DNA of 64,000 nt from Flaccisagitta enflata (GCA_965153355.1 OZ231126.1:70680001-70744000), one strand, 5' to 3'. Counted from the first letter of the stretch, positions 25,041-48,141 are shown. Notes: generated by a model from the letters alone, not told the origin. Made by a program: numbers and translations.

Positions 25041-25653
25041 ATTTGTAGCTTGATTCGTTTAGGAGCGACAGTCTTCCAAAGTTGATATCATTTTCAGGAA
25101 AATGGTGAAAACCCTCACAACATTATGCTATTGTATCGCCTAAACGAATTGAGCTATGGACCTTGATCGATGTGAGCTCATTTTATAATGTAACGCGGAT
25201 TCACTATATCTCCACACACAGGTGGGCAGGGGCTTCCAACCCCGATCTACACCCAAACCCCAACCCACACACACACATCTAGAGCGATCATTTTTTTTTT
25301 ACTTTTTGACTCAATAATAACAGACGGACTAATCAATGGATCAATGGACAAAGCCTCCTATAAAGTTGTGACTGAAAATACTTTAGGGAAATCCACGGCA
25401 TTCCAGTCGCGGACTCCTGGGCAGGAGCAGTAATGCAAAAACCGCTCGCAATACAAAAATGTGACAGACCGACGGATGTACCCACCTAACGAACAACATG
25501 GCAAGGCGTAGGGTTGCGTTTCTACCACTTGAAATGAAATTAGTTTGGATTTTTTGCTTGTTTAACAGGTTCGTGTGGGTCGACAGGTATTGTAATTGAG
25601 CTCACTAGAGCATTTGGGCAGAAGCAGTCAGGCAAAAAAAAAAAAAAGATATA

Positions 25654-25870
25654 AAAACAAGGCCGGATATACGGCTACCCCAGTTGCTTGCAGGTGGGCA
25701 GGGGCTGTAATTGAGGTCACCAGATCATTTAGGCAGGAGCGGTGAGGCCGAAAACCCCAAATACACAAAAAAGTAAAGTGTGACCAACCAACTGACAGAT
25801 GGACTGATGGATGGACCAACAGACCGACAAAGCGAGGTGTAGAGTCGCATAGCATGCGACTAAAAAAAAA
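25654..25870 (-). repeat. Hairpin-ended dispersed repeat, GTCGCAT subtype
   Basis: ACAAGGCCGGATATACGGCT to AGTCGCATAGCATGCGACT (8-bp stem, loop AGC, 25843-25861). Confidence 0.7.
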
Positions 25871-25909
25871 TGAAACCAACTGACCAACTGACCGATAAAT
25901 CAACCAAGC

Positions 25910-25910
25910 G

Positions 25911-25941
<31 letters not shown>

Positions 25942-25948
25942 TGTGCGC

Positions 25949-25984
<36 letters not shown>

Positions 25985-26095
25985 CGTCGACTTTATCTAT
26001 GGCATCTTTTTCATCATCGCCTTTACCGTAAAAAAAAACAGAAGAGAGAGAGAGAGAGAGAAAGAGAAAGAGAGACAGAGACAGACAGACAGAGA
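25910..26095 (+). repeat. (GT)n and (AG)n tracts
   Basis: GT/GC run 25912-25982, then GA run from 26043 with ACAG end. Confidence 0.9.
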
Positions 26096-26221
26096 TCTTA
26101 CCCGATTATGCTCAATTTGCTCGATTTCACAAAAACAAAAAGATATGCAAGGGACCAAGGGACAGATGGACTGACAGATGGACGGACAAAGCCTGCGAGG
26201 ATGCTTCTAACTAGTCACACA

Positions 26222-26731
26222 AGGATCGCATATGGTCAGCGGTACCCGATGCCCTGCTTGGAGTGATCCAGTAAAGAAAAGGAGTGAGAGCAGGGTAGCG
26301 GCCCTAAAGGACCATGGTCCTGTAGAACACAGGAGTAAATTTCCAGACGTCCTGAGGGGTATATTTCAGGCCTTAGATAACTGATTTACGCCACTGAAGG
26401 CAAATTGGAGGGCTGGAGGGCAGTATTTAGGCTTGGAGATCAGTTTGGATGTTTGGAGGGCAAATTTGATTTTTGGAGGGCTGATTTGATGTTTGGAGGG
26501 CTGATTGAAGGTTTGGAGGACAGATTTGAGGTCTGGAGGGCAGATTTGACGCATGGGGGGGGGGGCTGATTTTAAGCCTTAGGGACTAATTCGAGATTTG
26601 GGAGGGCTAATTTAAGGCCTTGATGATCAATGGGGGGGGGGATGGATAGAAGGACGGAAGAACGGATGTCTGGAAATTCCCTCCTGTGTTCTACAGGACA
26701 TCGACCCTTTGGGGCCGCTGCCCATAAAGGG
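26222..26731 (+). mobile_element. Minisatellite-carrying composite repeat (diverged copy)
   Basis: GGTCAGCGGTACCCGATGCC head, AGCGGCCCTAAAGGACCATG arm, core of about 22-bp GGAGGGCTGATTTGATGTTT units, and a CATCGACCCTTTGGGGCCGC end. Inside the 6.33-kb TIR element. Confidence 0.6.
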
Positions 26732-26921
26732 CCACCATGGGTAAAAACTGCCTTCAAAGGATTAAAATGTTGCTTGGTTGCGGCTATCGTAAAATCGTAA
26801 ACCTGGGATTTTTTTGGACATGAATCTGTTGGTCCATCCATCAGTCAGTTGGTTCGTTAGTTAATGAAGGTCAAGTTGAAAGATGTGAAAATTTGCATTT
26901 TGGGTGCTGCGGTTGTGATTG

Positions 26922-26969
<48 letters not shown>

Positions 26970-27050
26970 TGTGTGTGTCTCTGTGTGTGTCTCTGTGTGT
27001 GTCTCTGTGTGTGTCTCTGTGTCTGTGTGTGTCTGAGTGTGTGTGTGAGT
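26922..27050 (+). repeat. (GT)n with TGTCTC variants
   Basis: Pure GT, then GTGTGTCTCT units. Confidence 0.92.
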
Positions 27051-27244
27051 CTTAATCATCGACGTTATCTTTGTCATCTTCGTCATCTTTCCCGACTCAT
27101 AAAATCGGATGCATTCACATTGAACTTTTTTAAGGTAGCTTCATAGGTCCTGAGGTCCAGACCAACATAGATACTGAGCATCTCATCAAAGCTAAGGGCG
27201 TACATTGCCTTAAACGAACCTGACTAAGCGGTGTGGATAAATGG

Positions 27245-27574
<330 letters not shown>

Positions 27575-28022
27575 AAAATCCAATGAAAAAACAAATGAAA
27601 TAAAGATGCCATTCCTGCAAATATCGTTTTATTAGGGGAAGGGGGGGTTCTGGTTTAGTTAGGTTTGTAGTGACGTGTACCCAGCCAATATTACTTATCC
27701 TATCAAGGCATTGCATGATATTTTACCCTTGCTGGCTGTTTGCACAAGCATACAAACGGATACGCACAACCTAGAAGCTTGCAAAAAAAAAAAAAAAAAA
27801 AAAAAAAAAACAATCTCCACCTTCATCTGCATATCTTACTCCGCAGGGTTTTCAGGTGCTTAAAAAGGGAAACCCTTTGAGAGAAATGCTAATTGGATGT
27901 AGTGGATGGCCTATGTTCATGCCGTAAAGACCAAGATGAAAAGGTCAAATAGTGACCACTCTACCGTGTATCCAGCCTTGTTTTTATGCCAAGGAATGCA
28001 CACACAGCACAAAATGAAAAAG

Positions 28023-28153
<131 letters not shown>

Positions 28154-28267
28154 ATCATCCATGAATTGACTAAAACAGGTGCGCTCGATTTGATCATCAT
28201 CCAACGCGATCACTTGGCCCATGAACGGAAGTGCTATTGTTAAGTCGCATAGTGAGCCAGAAAGACG

Positions 28268-28294
28268 GAAAGAGAGTCAGAGAGAGTCAGAGAG

Positions 28295-28367
<73 letters not shown>
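28268..28367 (+). repeat. (AG)n tract
   Basis: Starts as GAGAGTCA units and becomes pure GA. Confidence 0.93.
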
Positions 28368-28369
<2 letters not shown>

Positions 28370-28747
28370 CAGTTACACTTATATTGGTTGACAAAGATTG
28401 GTAACCGATCTATGGCGGTTTTAAGTGGGCAAAACCTGCAAACGATTAGTAGTTAATAATTGGCACACGATATCACTTATCGAGTTCCTCGCACTGCTCT
28501 AATTTTAGCGCCAACTCATCATGGTTTTACTGATTTCTGACCACCAGAGCAGTTGTACGAGCAATAATGCTGTAAAAAAGCTTAAAATGCCATATTAACG
28601 GCATTTAACGACTTTTTACGGGATTTTGATGAGGCCAAATTGCAACGCTGTGTTGAGAAACTTTGATACATGTTTGTTTTAGCACCTATTACCCTTTTTC
28701 TGGCATTTTTGAAGCTACTGTCCTGCAATAAAAGAGAGTAACTTCCA

Positions 28748-29013
28748 AACAAGGCCAAAACCTTACAGTCGCGTGTGGTTGTTAAGACCATATGACCAAA
28801 AGACCAAAAGATTTGAAGACTAAAAAACCAAAAGACTAAAAGACTAAATGTAAATTGTCTTGAAATAACTTAAGATGACTAAAATTACTTAAAATGATGT
28901 AAAACGACAAAAAAAAGCTAAGCCTGACCGATGGACCGACGGACTGACGAACCGACGGACCAACCAACAGACGGACAAAGCGGGTCATAGAGTTGCGTGC
29001 ACGCGACTAAAAA
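28748..29013 (-). repeat. Hairpin-ended dispersed repeat inserted in the right TIR of the 6.33-kb element
   Basis: ACAAGGCCAAAACCTTACAG to AGTTGCGTGCACGCGACT. The left TIR lacks this insert, giving an empty-site comparison with only a few A bases shared at the junction. Confidence 0.7.
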
Positions 29014-29349
29014 TACTTGAAAATGCCAGTTTAACAGCATTTTATGGCTTAATATGATATCAAATGATGGCTGCTTGGCCTGAATTTTTGCGTGATTGTG
29101 TCTCAGTGCCATATCAATAATGTTTGACCATTTCCTGACTAGCTTGGCTACTTTTTAGCTCATTATACTAAAAAAATGGTGAAAAATGCCCATTTTACAA
29201 CTTATAATGGCGTTTTCTCATAAAAATCCAAACAGAATTTTTGGTCTCACGCATGGGGACATCCGTCTAGTTGTATATAACACTCCAGAATAGGTGGCTA
29301 AGCTGTGTCATTTTTTCCTACCTATCACAGCTAGGCAGCACGGTGTAGT

Positions 29350-29416
29350 AGATGAACTTAAGACCCAAGGCTTCAAAGAATATGATTTAAAACGACTAAC
29401 TTCAAGATTCTTTTAA
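29350..29416 (+). pseudogene. Displaced C-terminal end of the same reverse transcriptase
   Basis: Just outside the right end of the 6.33-kb insert, the plus strand encodes DELKTQGFKEYDLKRLTSRF followed by Phe and TAA. The Q-G-F and basic K-R-L stretch is what follows the RT domain in this family. If the insert and one TAGT copy are ignored, this piece is in frame with 22408-23015. Confidence 0.7.
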
Positions 29417-29454
29417 AGAAAAACATGCATTTTCAATCAAATAGCAGACTTGAT

Positions 29455-29705
29455 TGGAGTAGGACTAGTGGGCCTTGACAGGAATATAAAGATTTGCCTT
29501 AGGACTACTGGGCTATTGGGCTTGGATTTACAAATCTGTGTTAGGACTAGTGGAATGTCTTATGTTTTTCCCCTTAGGACTAGTGGCATTTCTTTGTAGG
29601 ACTAGTGGACAAGAGGACTAGTGGGCAAGAAGACTAGTGGGCAGGAAGACTAGTGGGTTGGTAGGACTACTTGGGTGTAGTACTAAGTACTGTAGGACTA
29701 CTGGG
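29455..29705. repeat. Right array of TAGGACTA-like words (inverted relative to the left array)
   Basis: Repeated GGACTAGTGG or AGGACTACTGG words, ending TAGTACTAAGTACTGTAGGA. Read on the minus strand it matches the left array in order and sequence. It follows the RT C-terminus after about 40 bp. Confidence 0.7.
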
Positions 29706-29713
29706 CGGAACCC

Positions 29714-30302
29714 TAAAAAATAGAAATGTTCCCACACGTTTTGATGCATAGATCCTAAACAAGTTTAATAATCTTTAAAAAATTGGTGACCAAATTGAAG
29801 CCCTTCAAATCTCCAAGCGATCAGTGTAAACCGCGTGTCTCTATCTCAATGGGCTTGAAAGTTATTCCACTTTCAATGAAATTGTTCCTTTTGAAAGTTT
29901 CTTAAAACATGTGCCGCGGATTATGAGTTAAGAATTAAAAGCAAGAAAAACATACTTCTGGTTGGCCAATCATGATGAAATTTTTACTGTAGTAGGACAT
30001 AGGTTTGGAAACTCTTCATTTCAAATTTTGGCACATTAGGCCGACTAGAAGTATGCTTCTCATATTTTTCTTTATGTGTGTGTGTTTATCGCCTAAATTT
30101 GGCGCATCTGTGTGGAGGCCTGATATGTCATCACTTTTAAGTGCTTCAACAAGCTTTACAAATCGCTTTCCTCACAAATGGCGGCCATAATTTAGCTAGA
30201 AGGAGCTCATACCAATAATTGATAGATATGTGATTGACTGGTATTTGTTAACGAGTCAACGAATTGATCGAATTCAGAGGTGGGAACATTTCTATTTTTT
30301 AG
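29714..30302. mobile_element. 589-bp MITE in the right arm, 23-bp TIRs
   Basis: CTAAAAAATAGAAATGTTCC at the left is matched by GGAACATTTCTATTTTTTAG at the right; the inverted match continues three more bases (CAC/GTG). The left arm lacks this insert at the junction between the two word arrays. Confidence 0.7.
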
Positions 30303-30379
30303 ATAGTAACATTTTCTCTTCTTTTGAATAATGCGGTTTGCAATTCATTGATTGCAGTAGATAAATTGTGTTTTCATGG

Positions 30380-30670
30380 TCGTTAATTAACAATGGATTT
30401 TGCTGTTAATTTAACGATATTTTCTAAATAGATTAACTATGAATTCAAGCCGTTAATTAGCAGTTTTTTTTTTTTTTTTTTTTTTTTAAATTATCTACGA
30501 TTTTACTATGTGAATTAACAAAAGATTCTTTTGTTAATCAATCCCTTTTTTCGCTGTTGATAAACAATAGTTTTTTGTAGTACATTAACAAAGATTTTTT
30601 TGTTAATAAAAAGGTTTTTTGACTATAATTAACAATCTCTCAGATAACCATTTCATATAGTTAATAAGTA
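30380..30670. repeat. Right outer array of GTTAATTAAC-like words
   Basis: About ten degenerate copies (near 30383, 30400, 30450, 30513, 30557, 30582, 30625 and 30660), with a poly-T run at 30468-30487. Counterpart of the array at 20706-21110. Confidence 0.55.
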
Positions 30671-31480
30671 TGTGTTGTTTGATTGTCATTGCATACACAG
30701 AGCATACTGATCGAATAAGTGATCTTTGGTACGGGTTGATACATGTGCATTAAAAAAATGTAATGAAATGAAATGGGAGCCTGTCATCAAAGTGGAAATA
30801 GTCAGAAAATACACGGTAGAGGTACAATTCATGCAAAAATGTTCAACAATTATTTCTTTACCGCCCTATCAATTGTAAAGCACAAAGTCATAAAACTTTA
30901 AAAGCGGTCAGCGTCTGTGGCTAGTGAGCTCAGTGATAGCGCACTAGGTGAGAGACGGACGGACGGACGGACGGACCAACAGACCAATGGATGGACTGAT
31001 GGACAAAGCCTCTCATGGCGTCCAGAGTTGAAATGAGAGAGAGACTGTGCTGCCAGGATGCACAATCATCACCTGGGACATTTCAAAGTTCAAATAGACT
31101 TCAACTAGCTCGATTCCTTGTTTTTGGGAAAAATGAAAAAAATGCGAAAAAACATAAAAAGATTTAAAAAATCATAGGTCCAAAACTGTCAATCGCACAG
31201 AATTCTGCTTGGTGTCATCTGAAAGAGTAGAATTAGCTCTTTCTTAGCTGTTTATTTCATGCGTAGTCCCATTCTGCCCGAAAAATGTATCAACTTTCTC
31301 AAACGACTCATAAAACAAAGGGAAATCCGTTTTTCTCTGCAGGACTCAGATAGACCGAAGGGACTTCGTCTCTTCGACTTTTTTCCAAATGAGATCAATA
31401 TCTAGAATATGATCTATAACAGCTCGCTCAATCATCATTTGGTCATTTGGTCATTTGGTCATTCGGTATTGAGGTATAGA
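30671..31480. other. Intergenic, no gene seen
   Basis: Contains a partial GGACGGACGG repeat near 30958 and otherwise unremarkable AT-rich DNA. Confidence 0.5.
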
Positions 31481-31483
31481 GGT

Positions 31484-31860
31484 AATGGGGCAGCGGCCCT
31501 GTAGGGGTCGATGACCTATGATTCCGCACAGGGCATTTTGTTGTGTAATGAATATGTATTTGGAGCTTTTGAGTGTGATCAGGGTTTCGAAATACAATAA
31601 TTTTGGCCTGGGAGAACAAGGTGGGGTTGTGAGCTAGAGTTTTGGTTGGAGGTTTAGATTGAGGCCCATGGGGTCCATGAGATTATATGTAGCGTCATGA
31701 AGGCCTGAATTGAGGTCCAAATAGCCTGGTTTAAGGCCAGAGAAGAATGATTGGGGCCTTGAGAATTTTGAAAAATACAGGGGTTAAGAGACCTGATATG
31801 GGGTTTGAGTAGCCTGCTTTGGGGTCTGAAAGGTCTTTGGGGTGTTAGAGGCTTGATTTG
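31484..31860 (+). mobile_element. Partial minisatellite-carrying composite repeat
   Basis: GGGGCAGCGGCCCTGTAGGG then GATGACCTATGATTCCGCAC, followed by a degraded GGCCTGAATTGAGG-type core; no right end found. Confidence 0.45.
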
Positions 31861-31881
31861 CGCAAATATTTGACGATTTCC

Positions 31882-32775
31882 CAGAGGTGTATATAATGGA
31901 GTCGCTTTTGATTTTTCCCCCCTACCTTTGATTTTCTTCCCCGCGATGCGTCACGTCGTTTTTTAAAATCTAAGGTTTTCTTCCCCATAAAGCAATAAAA
32001 CAGTGTAGTTAAGTTTTAAATAGTGTTAAATTGTGTTTTACTACAGGGTGATCATTGTCAAATGCAAAAAAGTATTAAACTTTTACTCCTTGATGCTTCA
32101 TCTTCATGACCTGGAAACATTTTTCTCTTAAAGTAATATGTTTGACGTTTTTTGTGTTAAAATTTCATGGGTCTGAGTTGAATAGTTTGTTCATAATATT
32201 AGTTTGAAGTAAAATAGGTATTTACAGCTCAATCTTAATTACTGACTTTTTTTCATCTGGGCAGTTTCTTTTCTAATTGTTCTGATGTTAAAATGACTTA
32301 AGCCACAGATGCTACATTGGTCTTAAATGAAAGAGAGTCAAATTATCTTCTATTTGAGACCAATCTGGCATTTATATCTCAAGTCGTTTTTAAATGAGAG
32401 CAAATCAAAGAAAAACTTTGTTCAAAGAAGAAGATTTTGCGCTGAAAATGAGCATCTTCTAGAAATGCCTCTTTTACTTCAATTTATTATTGTGGACAGA
32501 GTATCCAACTCAGACTCATGAAATTTTGATACAAAAAACGTCAAACATAGTACTTCAAGAGAAAAGTGATTAAAAATCATGAAAATGAAGCATCTAGGAG
32601 CAAAAGCGTAATACTTTTTTGCATTTGACAATGTTCACACTGTAACTAGTTTTTATGATGTAGTTCTGACAAAAGTTATATTTTCCCCAAACTTTCTTTT
32701 TTTCTCTTTTTTCCCCCTTAGATTTTTTTCCCCATCTCCGAACCCTTTGATTTTTCTCAATAATATACAGGCCTG
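31882..32775. mobile_element. hAT-type MITE copy 1, interrupted by a foldback
   Basis: Ends CAGAGGTGTATATAA and TATACAGGCCTG. Flanks CGATTTCC and CGATTTTCC look like an 8-bp duplication with one extra T. The interior has TTTGATTTTCTTCCCC blocks shared with the copy at 42001-42317. A second element (32044-32642) sits inside. Confidence 0.65.
32044..32642. mobile_element. 599-bp TA-flanked foldback nested in the hAT MITE
   Basis: Inverted arms about 150 bp long, sharing CATTGTCAAATGCAAAAAAG and TATGTTTGACGTTTTTTGT. Ends CAGGGTGATC and TTCACACTG; TA at 32042-32043 and 32643-32644. Confidence 0.75.
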
Positions 32776-33914
32776 CGATTTTCCAAGTCAAAGGACCCCC
32801 CCCCCCCCCTGATGTCCGATGTGATATGAGCAAGGCAACTCCTTTGATATTTCCCAGGATTGGCGACAGTTTATCTCAGATTGAATATCAAAATTTAACA
32901 ATTTTTTGTTTTTAAGAAATTAGGGTTAAGGGTGGGTTTAGGATTAAGGAGGGGTTGGGGATGGTTTGAGGGTTAGGGTTGAGGGTTAGGGCTAAGGGTT
33001 GGTTGGGTTTTATGTATTACGGCCTGAAGCTACTCGAATTAAAGCTTTGAGCTGAGGATTCGGAAAAAAAATCGTGCAGAAAACCGTTCAAAATTTCCCA
33101 AATTTCAATATACAATTCTTGTCAAAAGGTGTCAGTTGTTTTCCAGTTCCGCATTTTCGTTCCCTTTGATTCCGTGAGAAATAAGTAGGGCAGTTTCTAT
33201 TCTAAGTATAAATGACAAAATTAGGTTGAACAAAAGAGCAATCGAGGGACAGACAATTCTTTAGATGATTCGAATATTCGCTTTATTCCTGGTTGCTGAT
33301 TAGTCATCGATCTTTTTAGATCTCGTGACAATCCACAGGTAAGGCAATTATTATGAGCATCAAGAAAGTGCCAGGTAAGTTGTATGTGGAAGTCACTGTA
33401 GCTGAATTGCGGCATTACTTGGCATGGCATGGCATGGTATGATAAGTTCACTAGATTTTCAAAAAGAACAACATATTTCGAAGTCAGCGCATATTGTCTT
33501 CAGCAAAAAATTGACAAATTGGTTATCAACGCAAGGTTTGGAATGTTGTACAGAATATTTCAATGAAATGTTTCATCACTTATTCATTATCATAGTCCTC
33601 ATCAAATGAAAAAAAAAATGGAATGCGCTTCATAGGAATGCTCAAGAAGAAACCTATACTCTTTGAGTGAAGGAATGGAAAAGAGTTCTTGCGGGGCATA
33701 TTCAACAACATAGAACACAAATCGAAATTCAACATGAACAACAGGCTCGCTTTTGAATCATTCCATCGCAAAGAAATTTGTTTGATAACACGGGTCACAA
33801 CTCACAAGTACACTCAAAATCACTTCTGCACTTGTGACAAGTTAAACGACTGACTAAAGGCAAGAAGCGCGAACGATTTCAAACAAGTTCAAGACCGAAA
33901 TATTAAGATCATTA
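32776..33914. other. Intergenic, no gene seen
   Basis: A short C-run at the MITE edge, the G-rich TTAGGG-like tract and a TGGCATGGCATGGCATGG microsatellite near 33420. The promoter of gene A is not identifiable. Confidence 0.5.
32922..33004 (+). repeat. Degenerate TTAGGG-like tract
   Basis: GGGTTAGGGTTGAGGGTTAG and similar G-rich words. It may be a decayed telomere-like or simple repeat; too degenerate to call interstitial telomere. Confidence 0.4.
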
Positions 33915-34325
33915 CAGACGGGACCCTAATAAGAGCGGAGGAGGGACCCAATTGTTACATGCCCCCCCTGCAGCTCACATGGTTCATTCAATATCCTCAT
34001 TTGCAGTGGCAGCTTACATCTTAGGTGGATACAATTGGCGCCACCGTGGCGACTTTTCAATTTCCACCTTAAACCCCCTAAATGGGCCAATTTTATGTCA
34101 AAATTTGAGAAAAAAAAAATATTCAATTTTTTAGGTTTTTGGGATGGTATGAAGGGGTTTAGGATGGGAATTGAAAAATCGCCACGGTGGCGCCATTTCT
34201 ATCCACCTAAGCTGTCAACCGCCGCTGCAACTGTGGAAACTAATTGAACAATGTACTAGCTGTAGGGGGGGGGGGGGCATGTAACACTTAGGGTCCCTCC
34301 TCTGCTCTTATTAGGGTCCCATCTG
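33915..34325. mobile_element. 411-bp TA-flanked foldback MITE 278 bp upstream of gene A
   Basis: Ends CAGACGGGACCCTAATAAGA and TCTTATTAGGGTCCCATCTG, flanked by TA. Inverted homology continues over TTACATGCCCCCCC and the inner GGCGCCACCGTGGCGA block, so nearly all of it folds back. It lies between the upstream intergenic DNA and the gene A start codon. Confidence 0.8.
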
Positions 34326-34603
34326 TAGATTCACTAAACTTAAGAAGGTTCATTCAAATCCAGAAGTCAAGATCAGCCCTTTCTTATCTAGTCTTGTGAT
34401 CCCGGAACACTCCCACCAATTTGTGTGACTCTTAAGAAATCGTTGGAAATAAAAAAAAATCGAATGAACAAAGAAAAAAGATACTCATCAAGCAAACAAG
34501 TACATACCTTTGCAACACAAAGCTTACACACTCACAAATCCGGCATTTGATGAGTTTATCAATCAATCAATCCATCTGTAAACCATACTCATCCTAAGGA
34601 AAT

Positions 34604-45152
<10,549 letters not shown>

Positions 45153-45159
45153 ACAAATT

Positions 45160-45388
45160 AGGGCGTGTTTCTAGTGAGCGCCAAAAACGCGTTTGTTCCC
45201 ATGAAACGCGATAACAGCGCGAACACATATACAAGAATATCAACTGTCCCACGAGGGAGTGACCTAAGTGAGTGAGCGAGCCCGTGAACGGAGCAAGTGA
45301 GCGGAGTGAGTGGTGCGAGCAAACGAACGTAGCGAGCGACTGAGTGGCCCATTCAAAACGCGGTTGTCTCTGACTAGAAACGCCTCCT
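45160..45388. mobile_element. MITE of the GTTTCTAGTGA family directly after the gene A stop codon
   Basis: Begins 7 bp after TGA. Ends AGGGCGTGTTTCTAGTGA and TGACTAGAAACGCCTCCT; the interior has GAGTGAGCGAGC and CGAACGTAGCGAGCG runs. Relatives at 3082-3336 and 39376-39843, and fragments at about 58600-58762 and 62208-62262. Confidence 0.7.
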
Positions 45389-45743
45389 TTGTATTTGTTT
45401 TTGGGCAAATGATGCCGTCATCATTATCATCATACACCGATGAGGCGCGACATCGCATCGTTGAGTGTAAAATTACCTCATTTGGCTGTGGTGTCCGTTT
45501 ACATTTCTGTCTGTCTGTTACTTAATATATATCTACCACCTTCTGGCAGTCTGTCTATTTTTGTTGCACTGGTTACAATGTGTTACCTCATTTTATGCTG
45601 TTAATGTTTTGATCTCCAATGCCAAAAGTAATTGGCCATTCAAATTTTCAATTCATTACAAGATTTCAGTTAAAAACATACATCTCTTAAATTACCTAGT
45701 TATGCAATCTTTATTGTGACTGTTGTATAAACATGAGAAAATG

Positions 45744-45749
45744 AATAAA
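45744..45749 (+). promoter_or_regulatory. Candidate polyadenylation signal of gene A
   Basis: AATAAA lies 592 bp after the gene A stop codon. The intervening 3' region contains a MITE (45160-45388). It is the first canonical AATAAA I noticed downstream. No transcript evidence. Confidence 0.4.
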
Positions 45750-45824
45750 GAAAACGTCGAAATTGATGAATGCTTTTTCGCTATTTCCGTGACTAGTCAA
45801 CCAAGTCAACTGACTCCCGTTTTC

Positions 45825-45972
45825 CCGTTTTTAAGTCATTTCTAGTCATCGTAAGTCATTTTAAGTCATATCTAGTCATCTTAAGTCATTTTAAGTCATC
45901 TTGAATCATTTAAAGTCATCTTAAGTTATTTATGTCCCGCACGCGACTTAAAGGTGTTGGCCTTGTTTTTAT
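45825..45972 (+). repeat. 3' half of a hairpin-ended repeat (AAGTCATTTT decamers)
   Basis: AAGTCATTTTAAGTCAT units ending CCGCACGCGACTTAAAGGTG-TTGGCCTTGTTT. A partial minus-strand copy abuts it (45973-46080). Confidence 0.55.
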
Positions 45973-46089
45973 TCAAGGCCATTTACACAGCTACCCCAGT
46001 CGCGTAGGGGTGCGCAAGGGCCGTAGTTGAGGTCACTAGAACATTTTGGGAAGGAGCAGTGAGACCGAAGCCCGCAAAAATATAACAAG

Positions 46090-46330
46090 CCCGATCGGGC
46101 AACTAGATGCGTCATCTGCGTGAATATTTCTCTCAAAACGTTTGATTCAGTATAGAATCTCACCGTGTCCAAAAAAAGCCGAAAAACTTGGTTTTTGCAC
46201 AGGCGTAACGGACCGACCGACGGACGGACCGACGGACGGACGGACGGACGGACGGACGGACGGACCGACCGACGGACGGACGGACGGACGGACAAACCCT
46301 CTTATAGAGATGCGATGACGCATCTAAAAA
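46090..46330 (-). repeat. Hairpin-ended dispersed repeat, GATGCG subtype
   Basis: Internal AGATGCGTCATCTGCG near the left, a (GGAC)n run, terminal AGATGCGATGACGCATCT (46309-46326). Confidence 0.65.
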
Positions 46331-46504
46331 AATGTAAAAAGAGGACCAACCGTCCGATCGACGGACTAACTGACGGACCGACAAAGCACGCGACTACAAA
46401 AAGAAAAAAAAATTCGCTTTTGTCCATCTTTTCTTCAACTGCTTCTCCATCTGTGTTTGTGTGTGTGTATTCCTAAATCATATCAACGCGATATGCCTGA
46501 CCGC

Positions 46505-46782
<278 letters not shown>

Positions 46783-47189
46783 GCGAACCTTGATCGCTTC
46801 ATCTGTCCAACGCAAGAAATTGCATTTCACTTCACTGTCATCCTGTCCATTTTATTTTCAGTATCTGTCTTCAAGCTTGTGTAATGTTTACGTGTCTATC
46901 AATAAACACCTTGTATTGTTTTTTGTTTTTCCTTTTTCATTTATTTCTTAAGACAACTATTACAACAAAAGTCAAATTGACTGCACCGAAGTTTTTTAAG
47001 ATCCCCTATTGCGGGATTCAAATTTGTTGAAAGATTTTCTTACTTATGACTTCTACCAGAAAAAGCAGCCCAAATGTGATGCAGCTGAATTAAACTTCGA
47101 GGAAAAGAAAAAGAAAATAATATCTTTTTTTAATAAAAAAAAAAGAAATTGGAAAAAAAAATATTCTGAAAAAAAAATGACGAGTCAGC

Positions 47190-47480
47190 AATCAGCAGAG
47201 TCGGCAGAGTCGGCAGAGTCGGCAGTCGGCCGAGTCGGCTGAGTCGGCAGTCATCTGAGTCAGATGAGTCGGCAGAATCGGCAGAATCGGCAGCGGCATG
47301 AGCCAGAGAGAATGAAATGGACAGAGTTGGCATCGGCAGAATCGGCAGAGGCAGGAGACAGGGAAAAGGAAATAAACAGATTTGGCAGCGGCAGAATCGT
47401 CAGTGAGAGGAGACAGAGATAGTGTGATGGACTGAGTCGGCATCGGCAGAATCTGCAGAGGCAGGAGACAGAGATCATCA
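47190..47480 (+). repeat. GTCGGCAGA-type satellite-like tract
   Basis: Short GAGTCGGCA units (47190-47250), then longer units of about 65 bp with GGCATCGGCAGAATCGGCAG and GAGGCAGGAGACAG. No gene recognised. Confidence 0.7.
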
Positions 47481-47897
47481 GAGATAATGTTGGCATGGCA
47501 AGGGGGAAAAAGGCAAGCGGTTAGGGGGGATTGTAAACCAACCTGGGGTGTTAAAATCAGCATCGTCATTCGCATGAAAGTAGGTTTAGATCAGGAATTG
47601 CATCAATTTGGGTTTAATGTGTACTGAGAAATATTGGCACTGGTATTGACATTAGAAAAGACAGTAGCCCCACAAATTCTCTAATAAAATTTGTTATGAA
47701 GCTTCATGGCCTATCAGTCCGGCAAATACCCCAGCCCCTAGGTTGGCTTAGTATGTACAAAAAATTTCAATGCACACAGTTTAGACAATTAATGAGCGCC
47801 TGTTGTTCAATGATTAACGTTATGACGACGTTGTCACTTCGTTCATTATTCATGAACATAGTTTTGAATGTCGTCACTATGTTAATACTTCCTTATT

Positions 47898-48141
47898 TGA
47901 GGCTTGAGAGGCCAGCTTTGAGACCTGTGAGGTGGGTTTTGAGACCTGAGAGGCCAAATTTGAGGCTTGAGAGACTGGATTTGAGGGCTGAAGCCAGATG
48001 TGACGCCTGAGAGGCCAGAATTGAGGCCTGAGGGGCCTGATAAGGGGGGGGGACAAATGAACGAACAAACGAACGGACGAACAAACTAAAGTGCCCCTGT
48101 GTTCTCCAGGACTCCATCTCCTTCGGGGCCGCTGCCCAAAA
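47898..48141 (+). mobile_element. 3' part of a minisatellite-carrying composite repeat
   Basis: 21-bp GAGGCTTGAGAGGCCA-type units, then a GTGTTCTCCAGGACTCC arm and CTTCGGGGCCGCTGCCCAAA. The head is missing. Confidence 0.55.

Noticed and set aside
32922-33004. Interstitial telomere
   Set aside because: Words are mixed GGGTTA/GGGTTG/GGGCTA without a regular hexamer period.
47009-47242. 77-codon frame with FLTYDFYQKKQPKCDAAE
   Set aside because: Quickly runs into poly-K from A-rich DNA and a GTCGGCAGA satellite; could be a transposon scrap but no family recognised.
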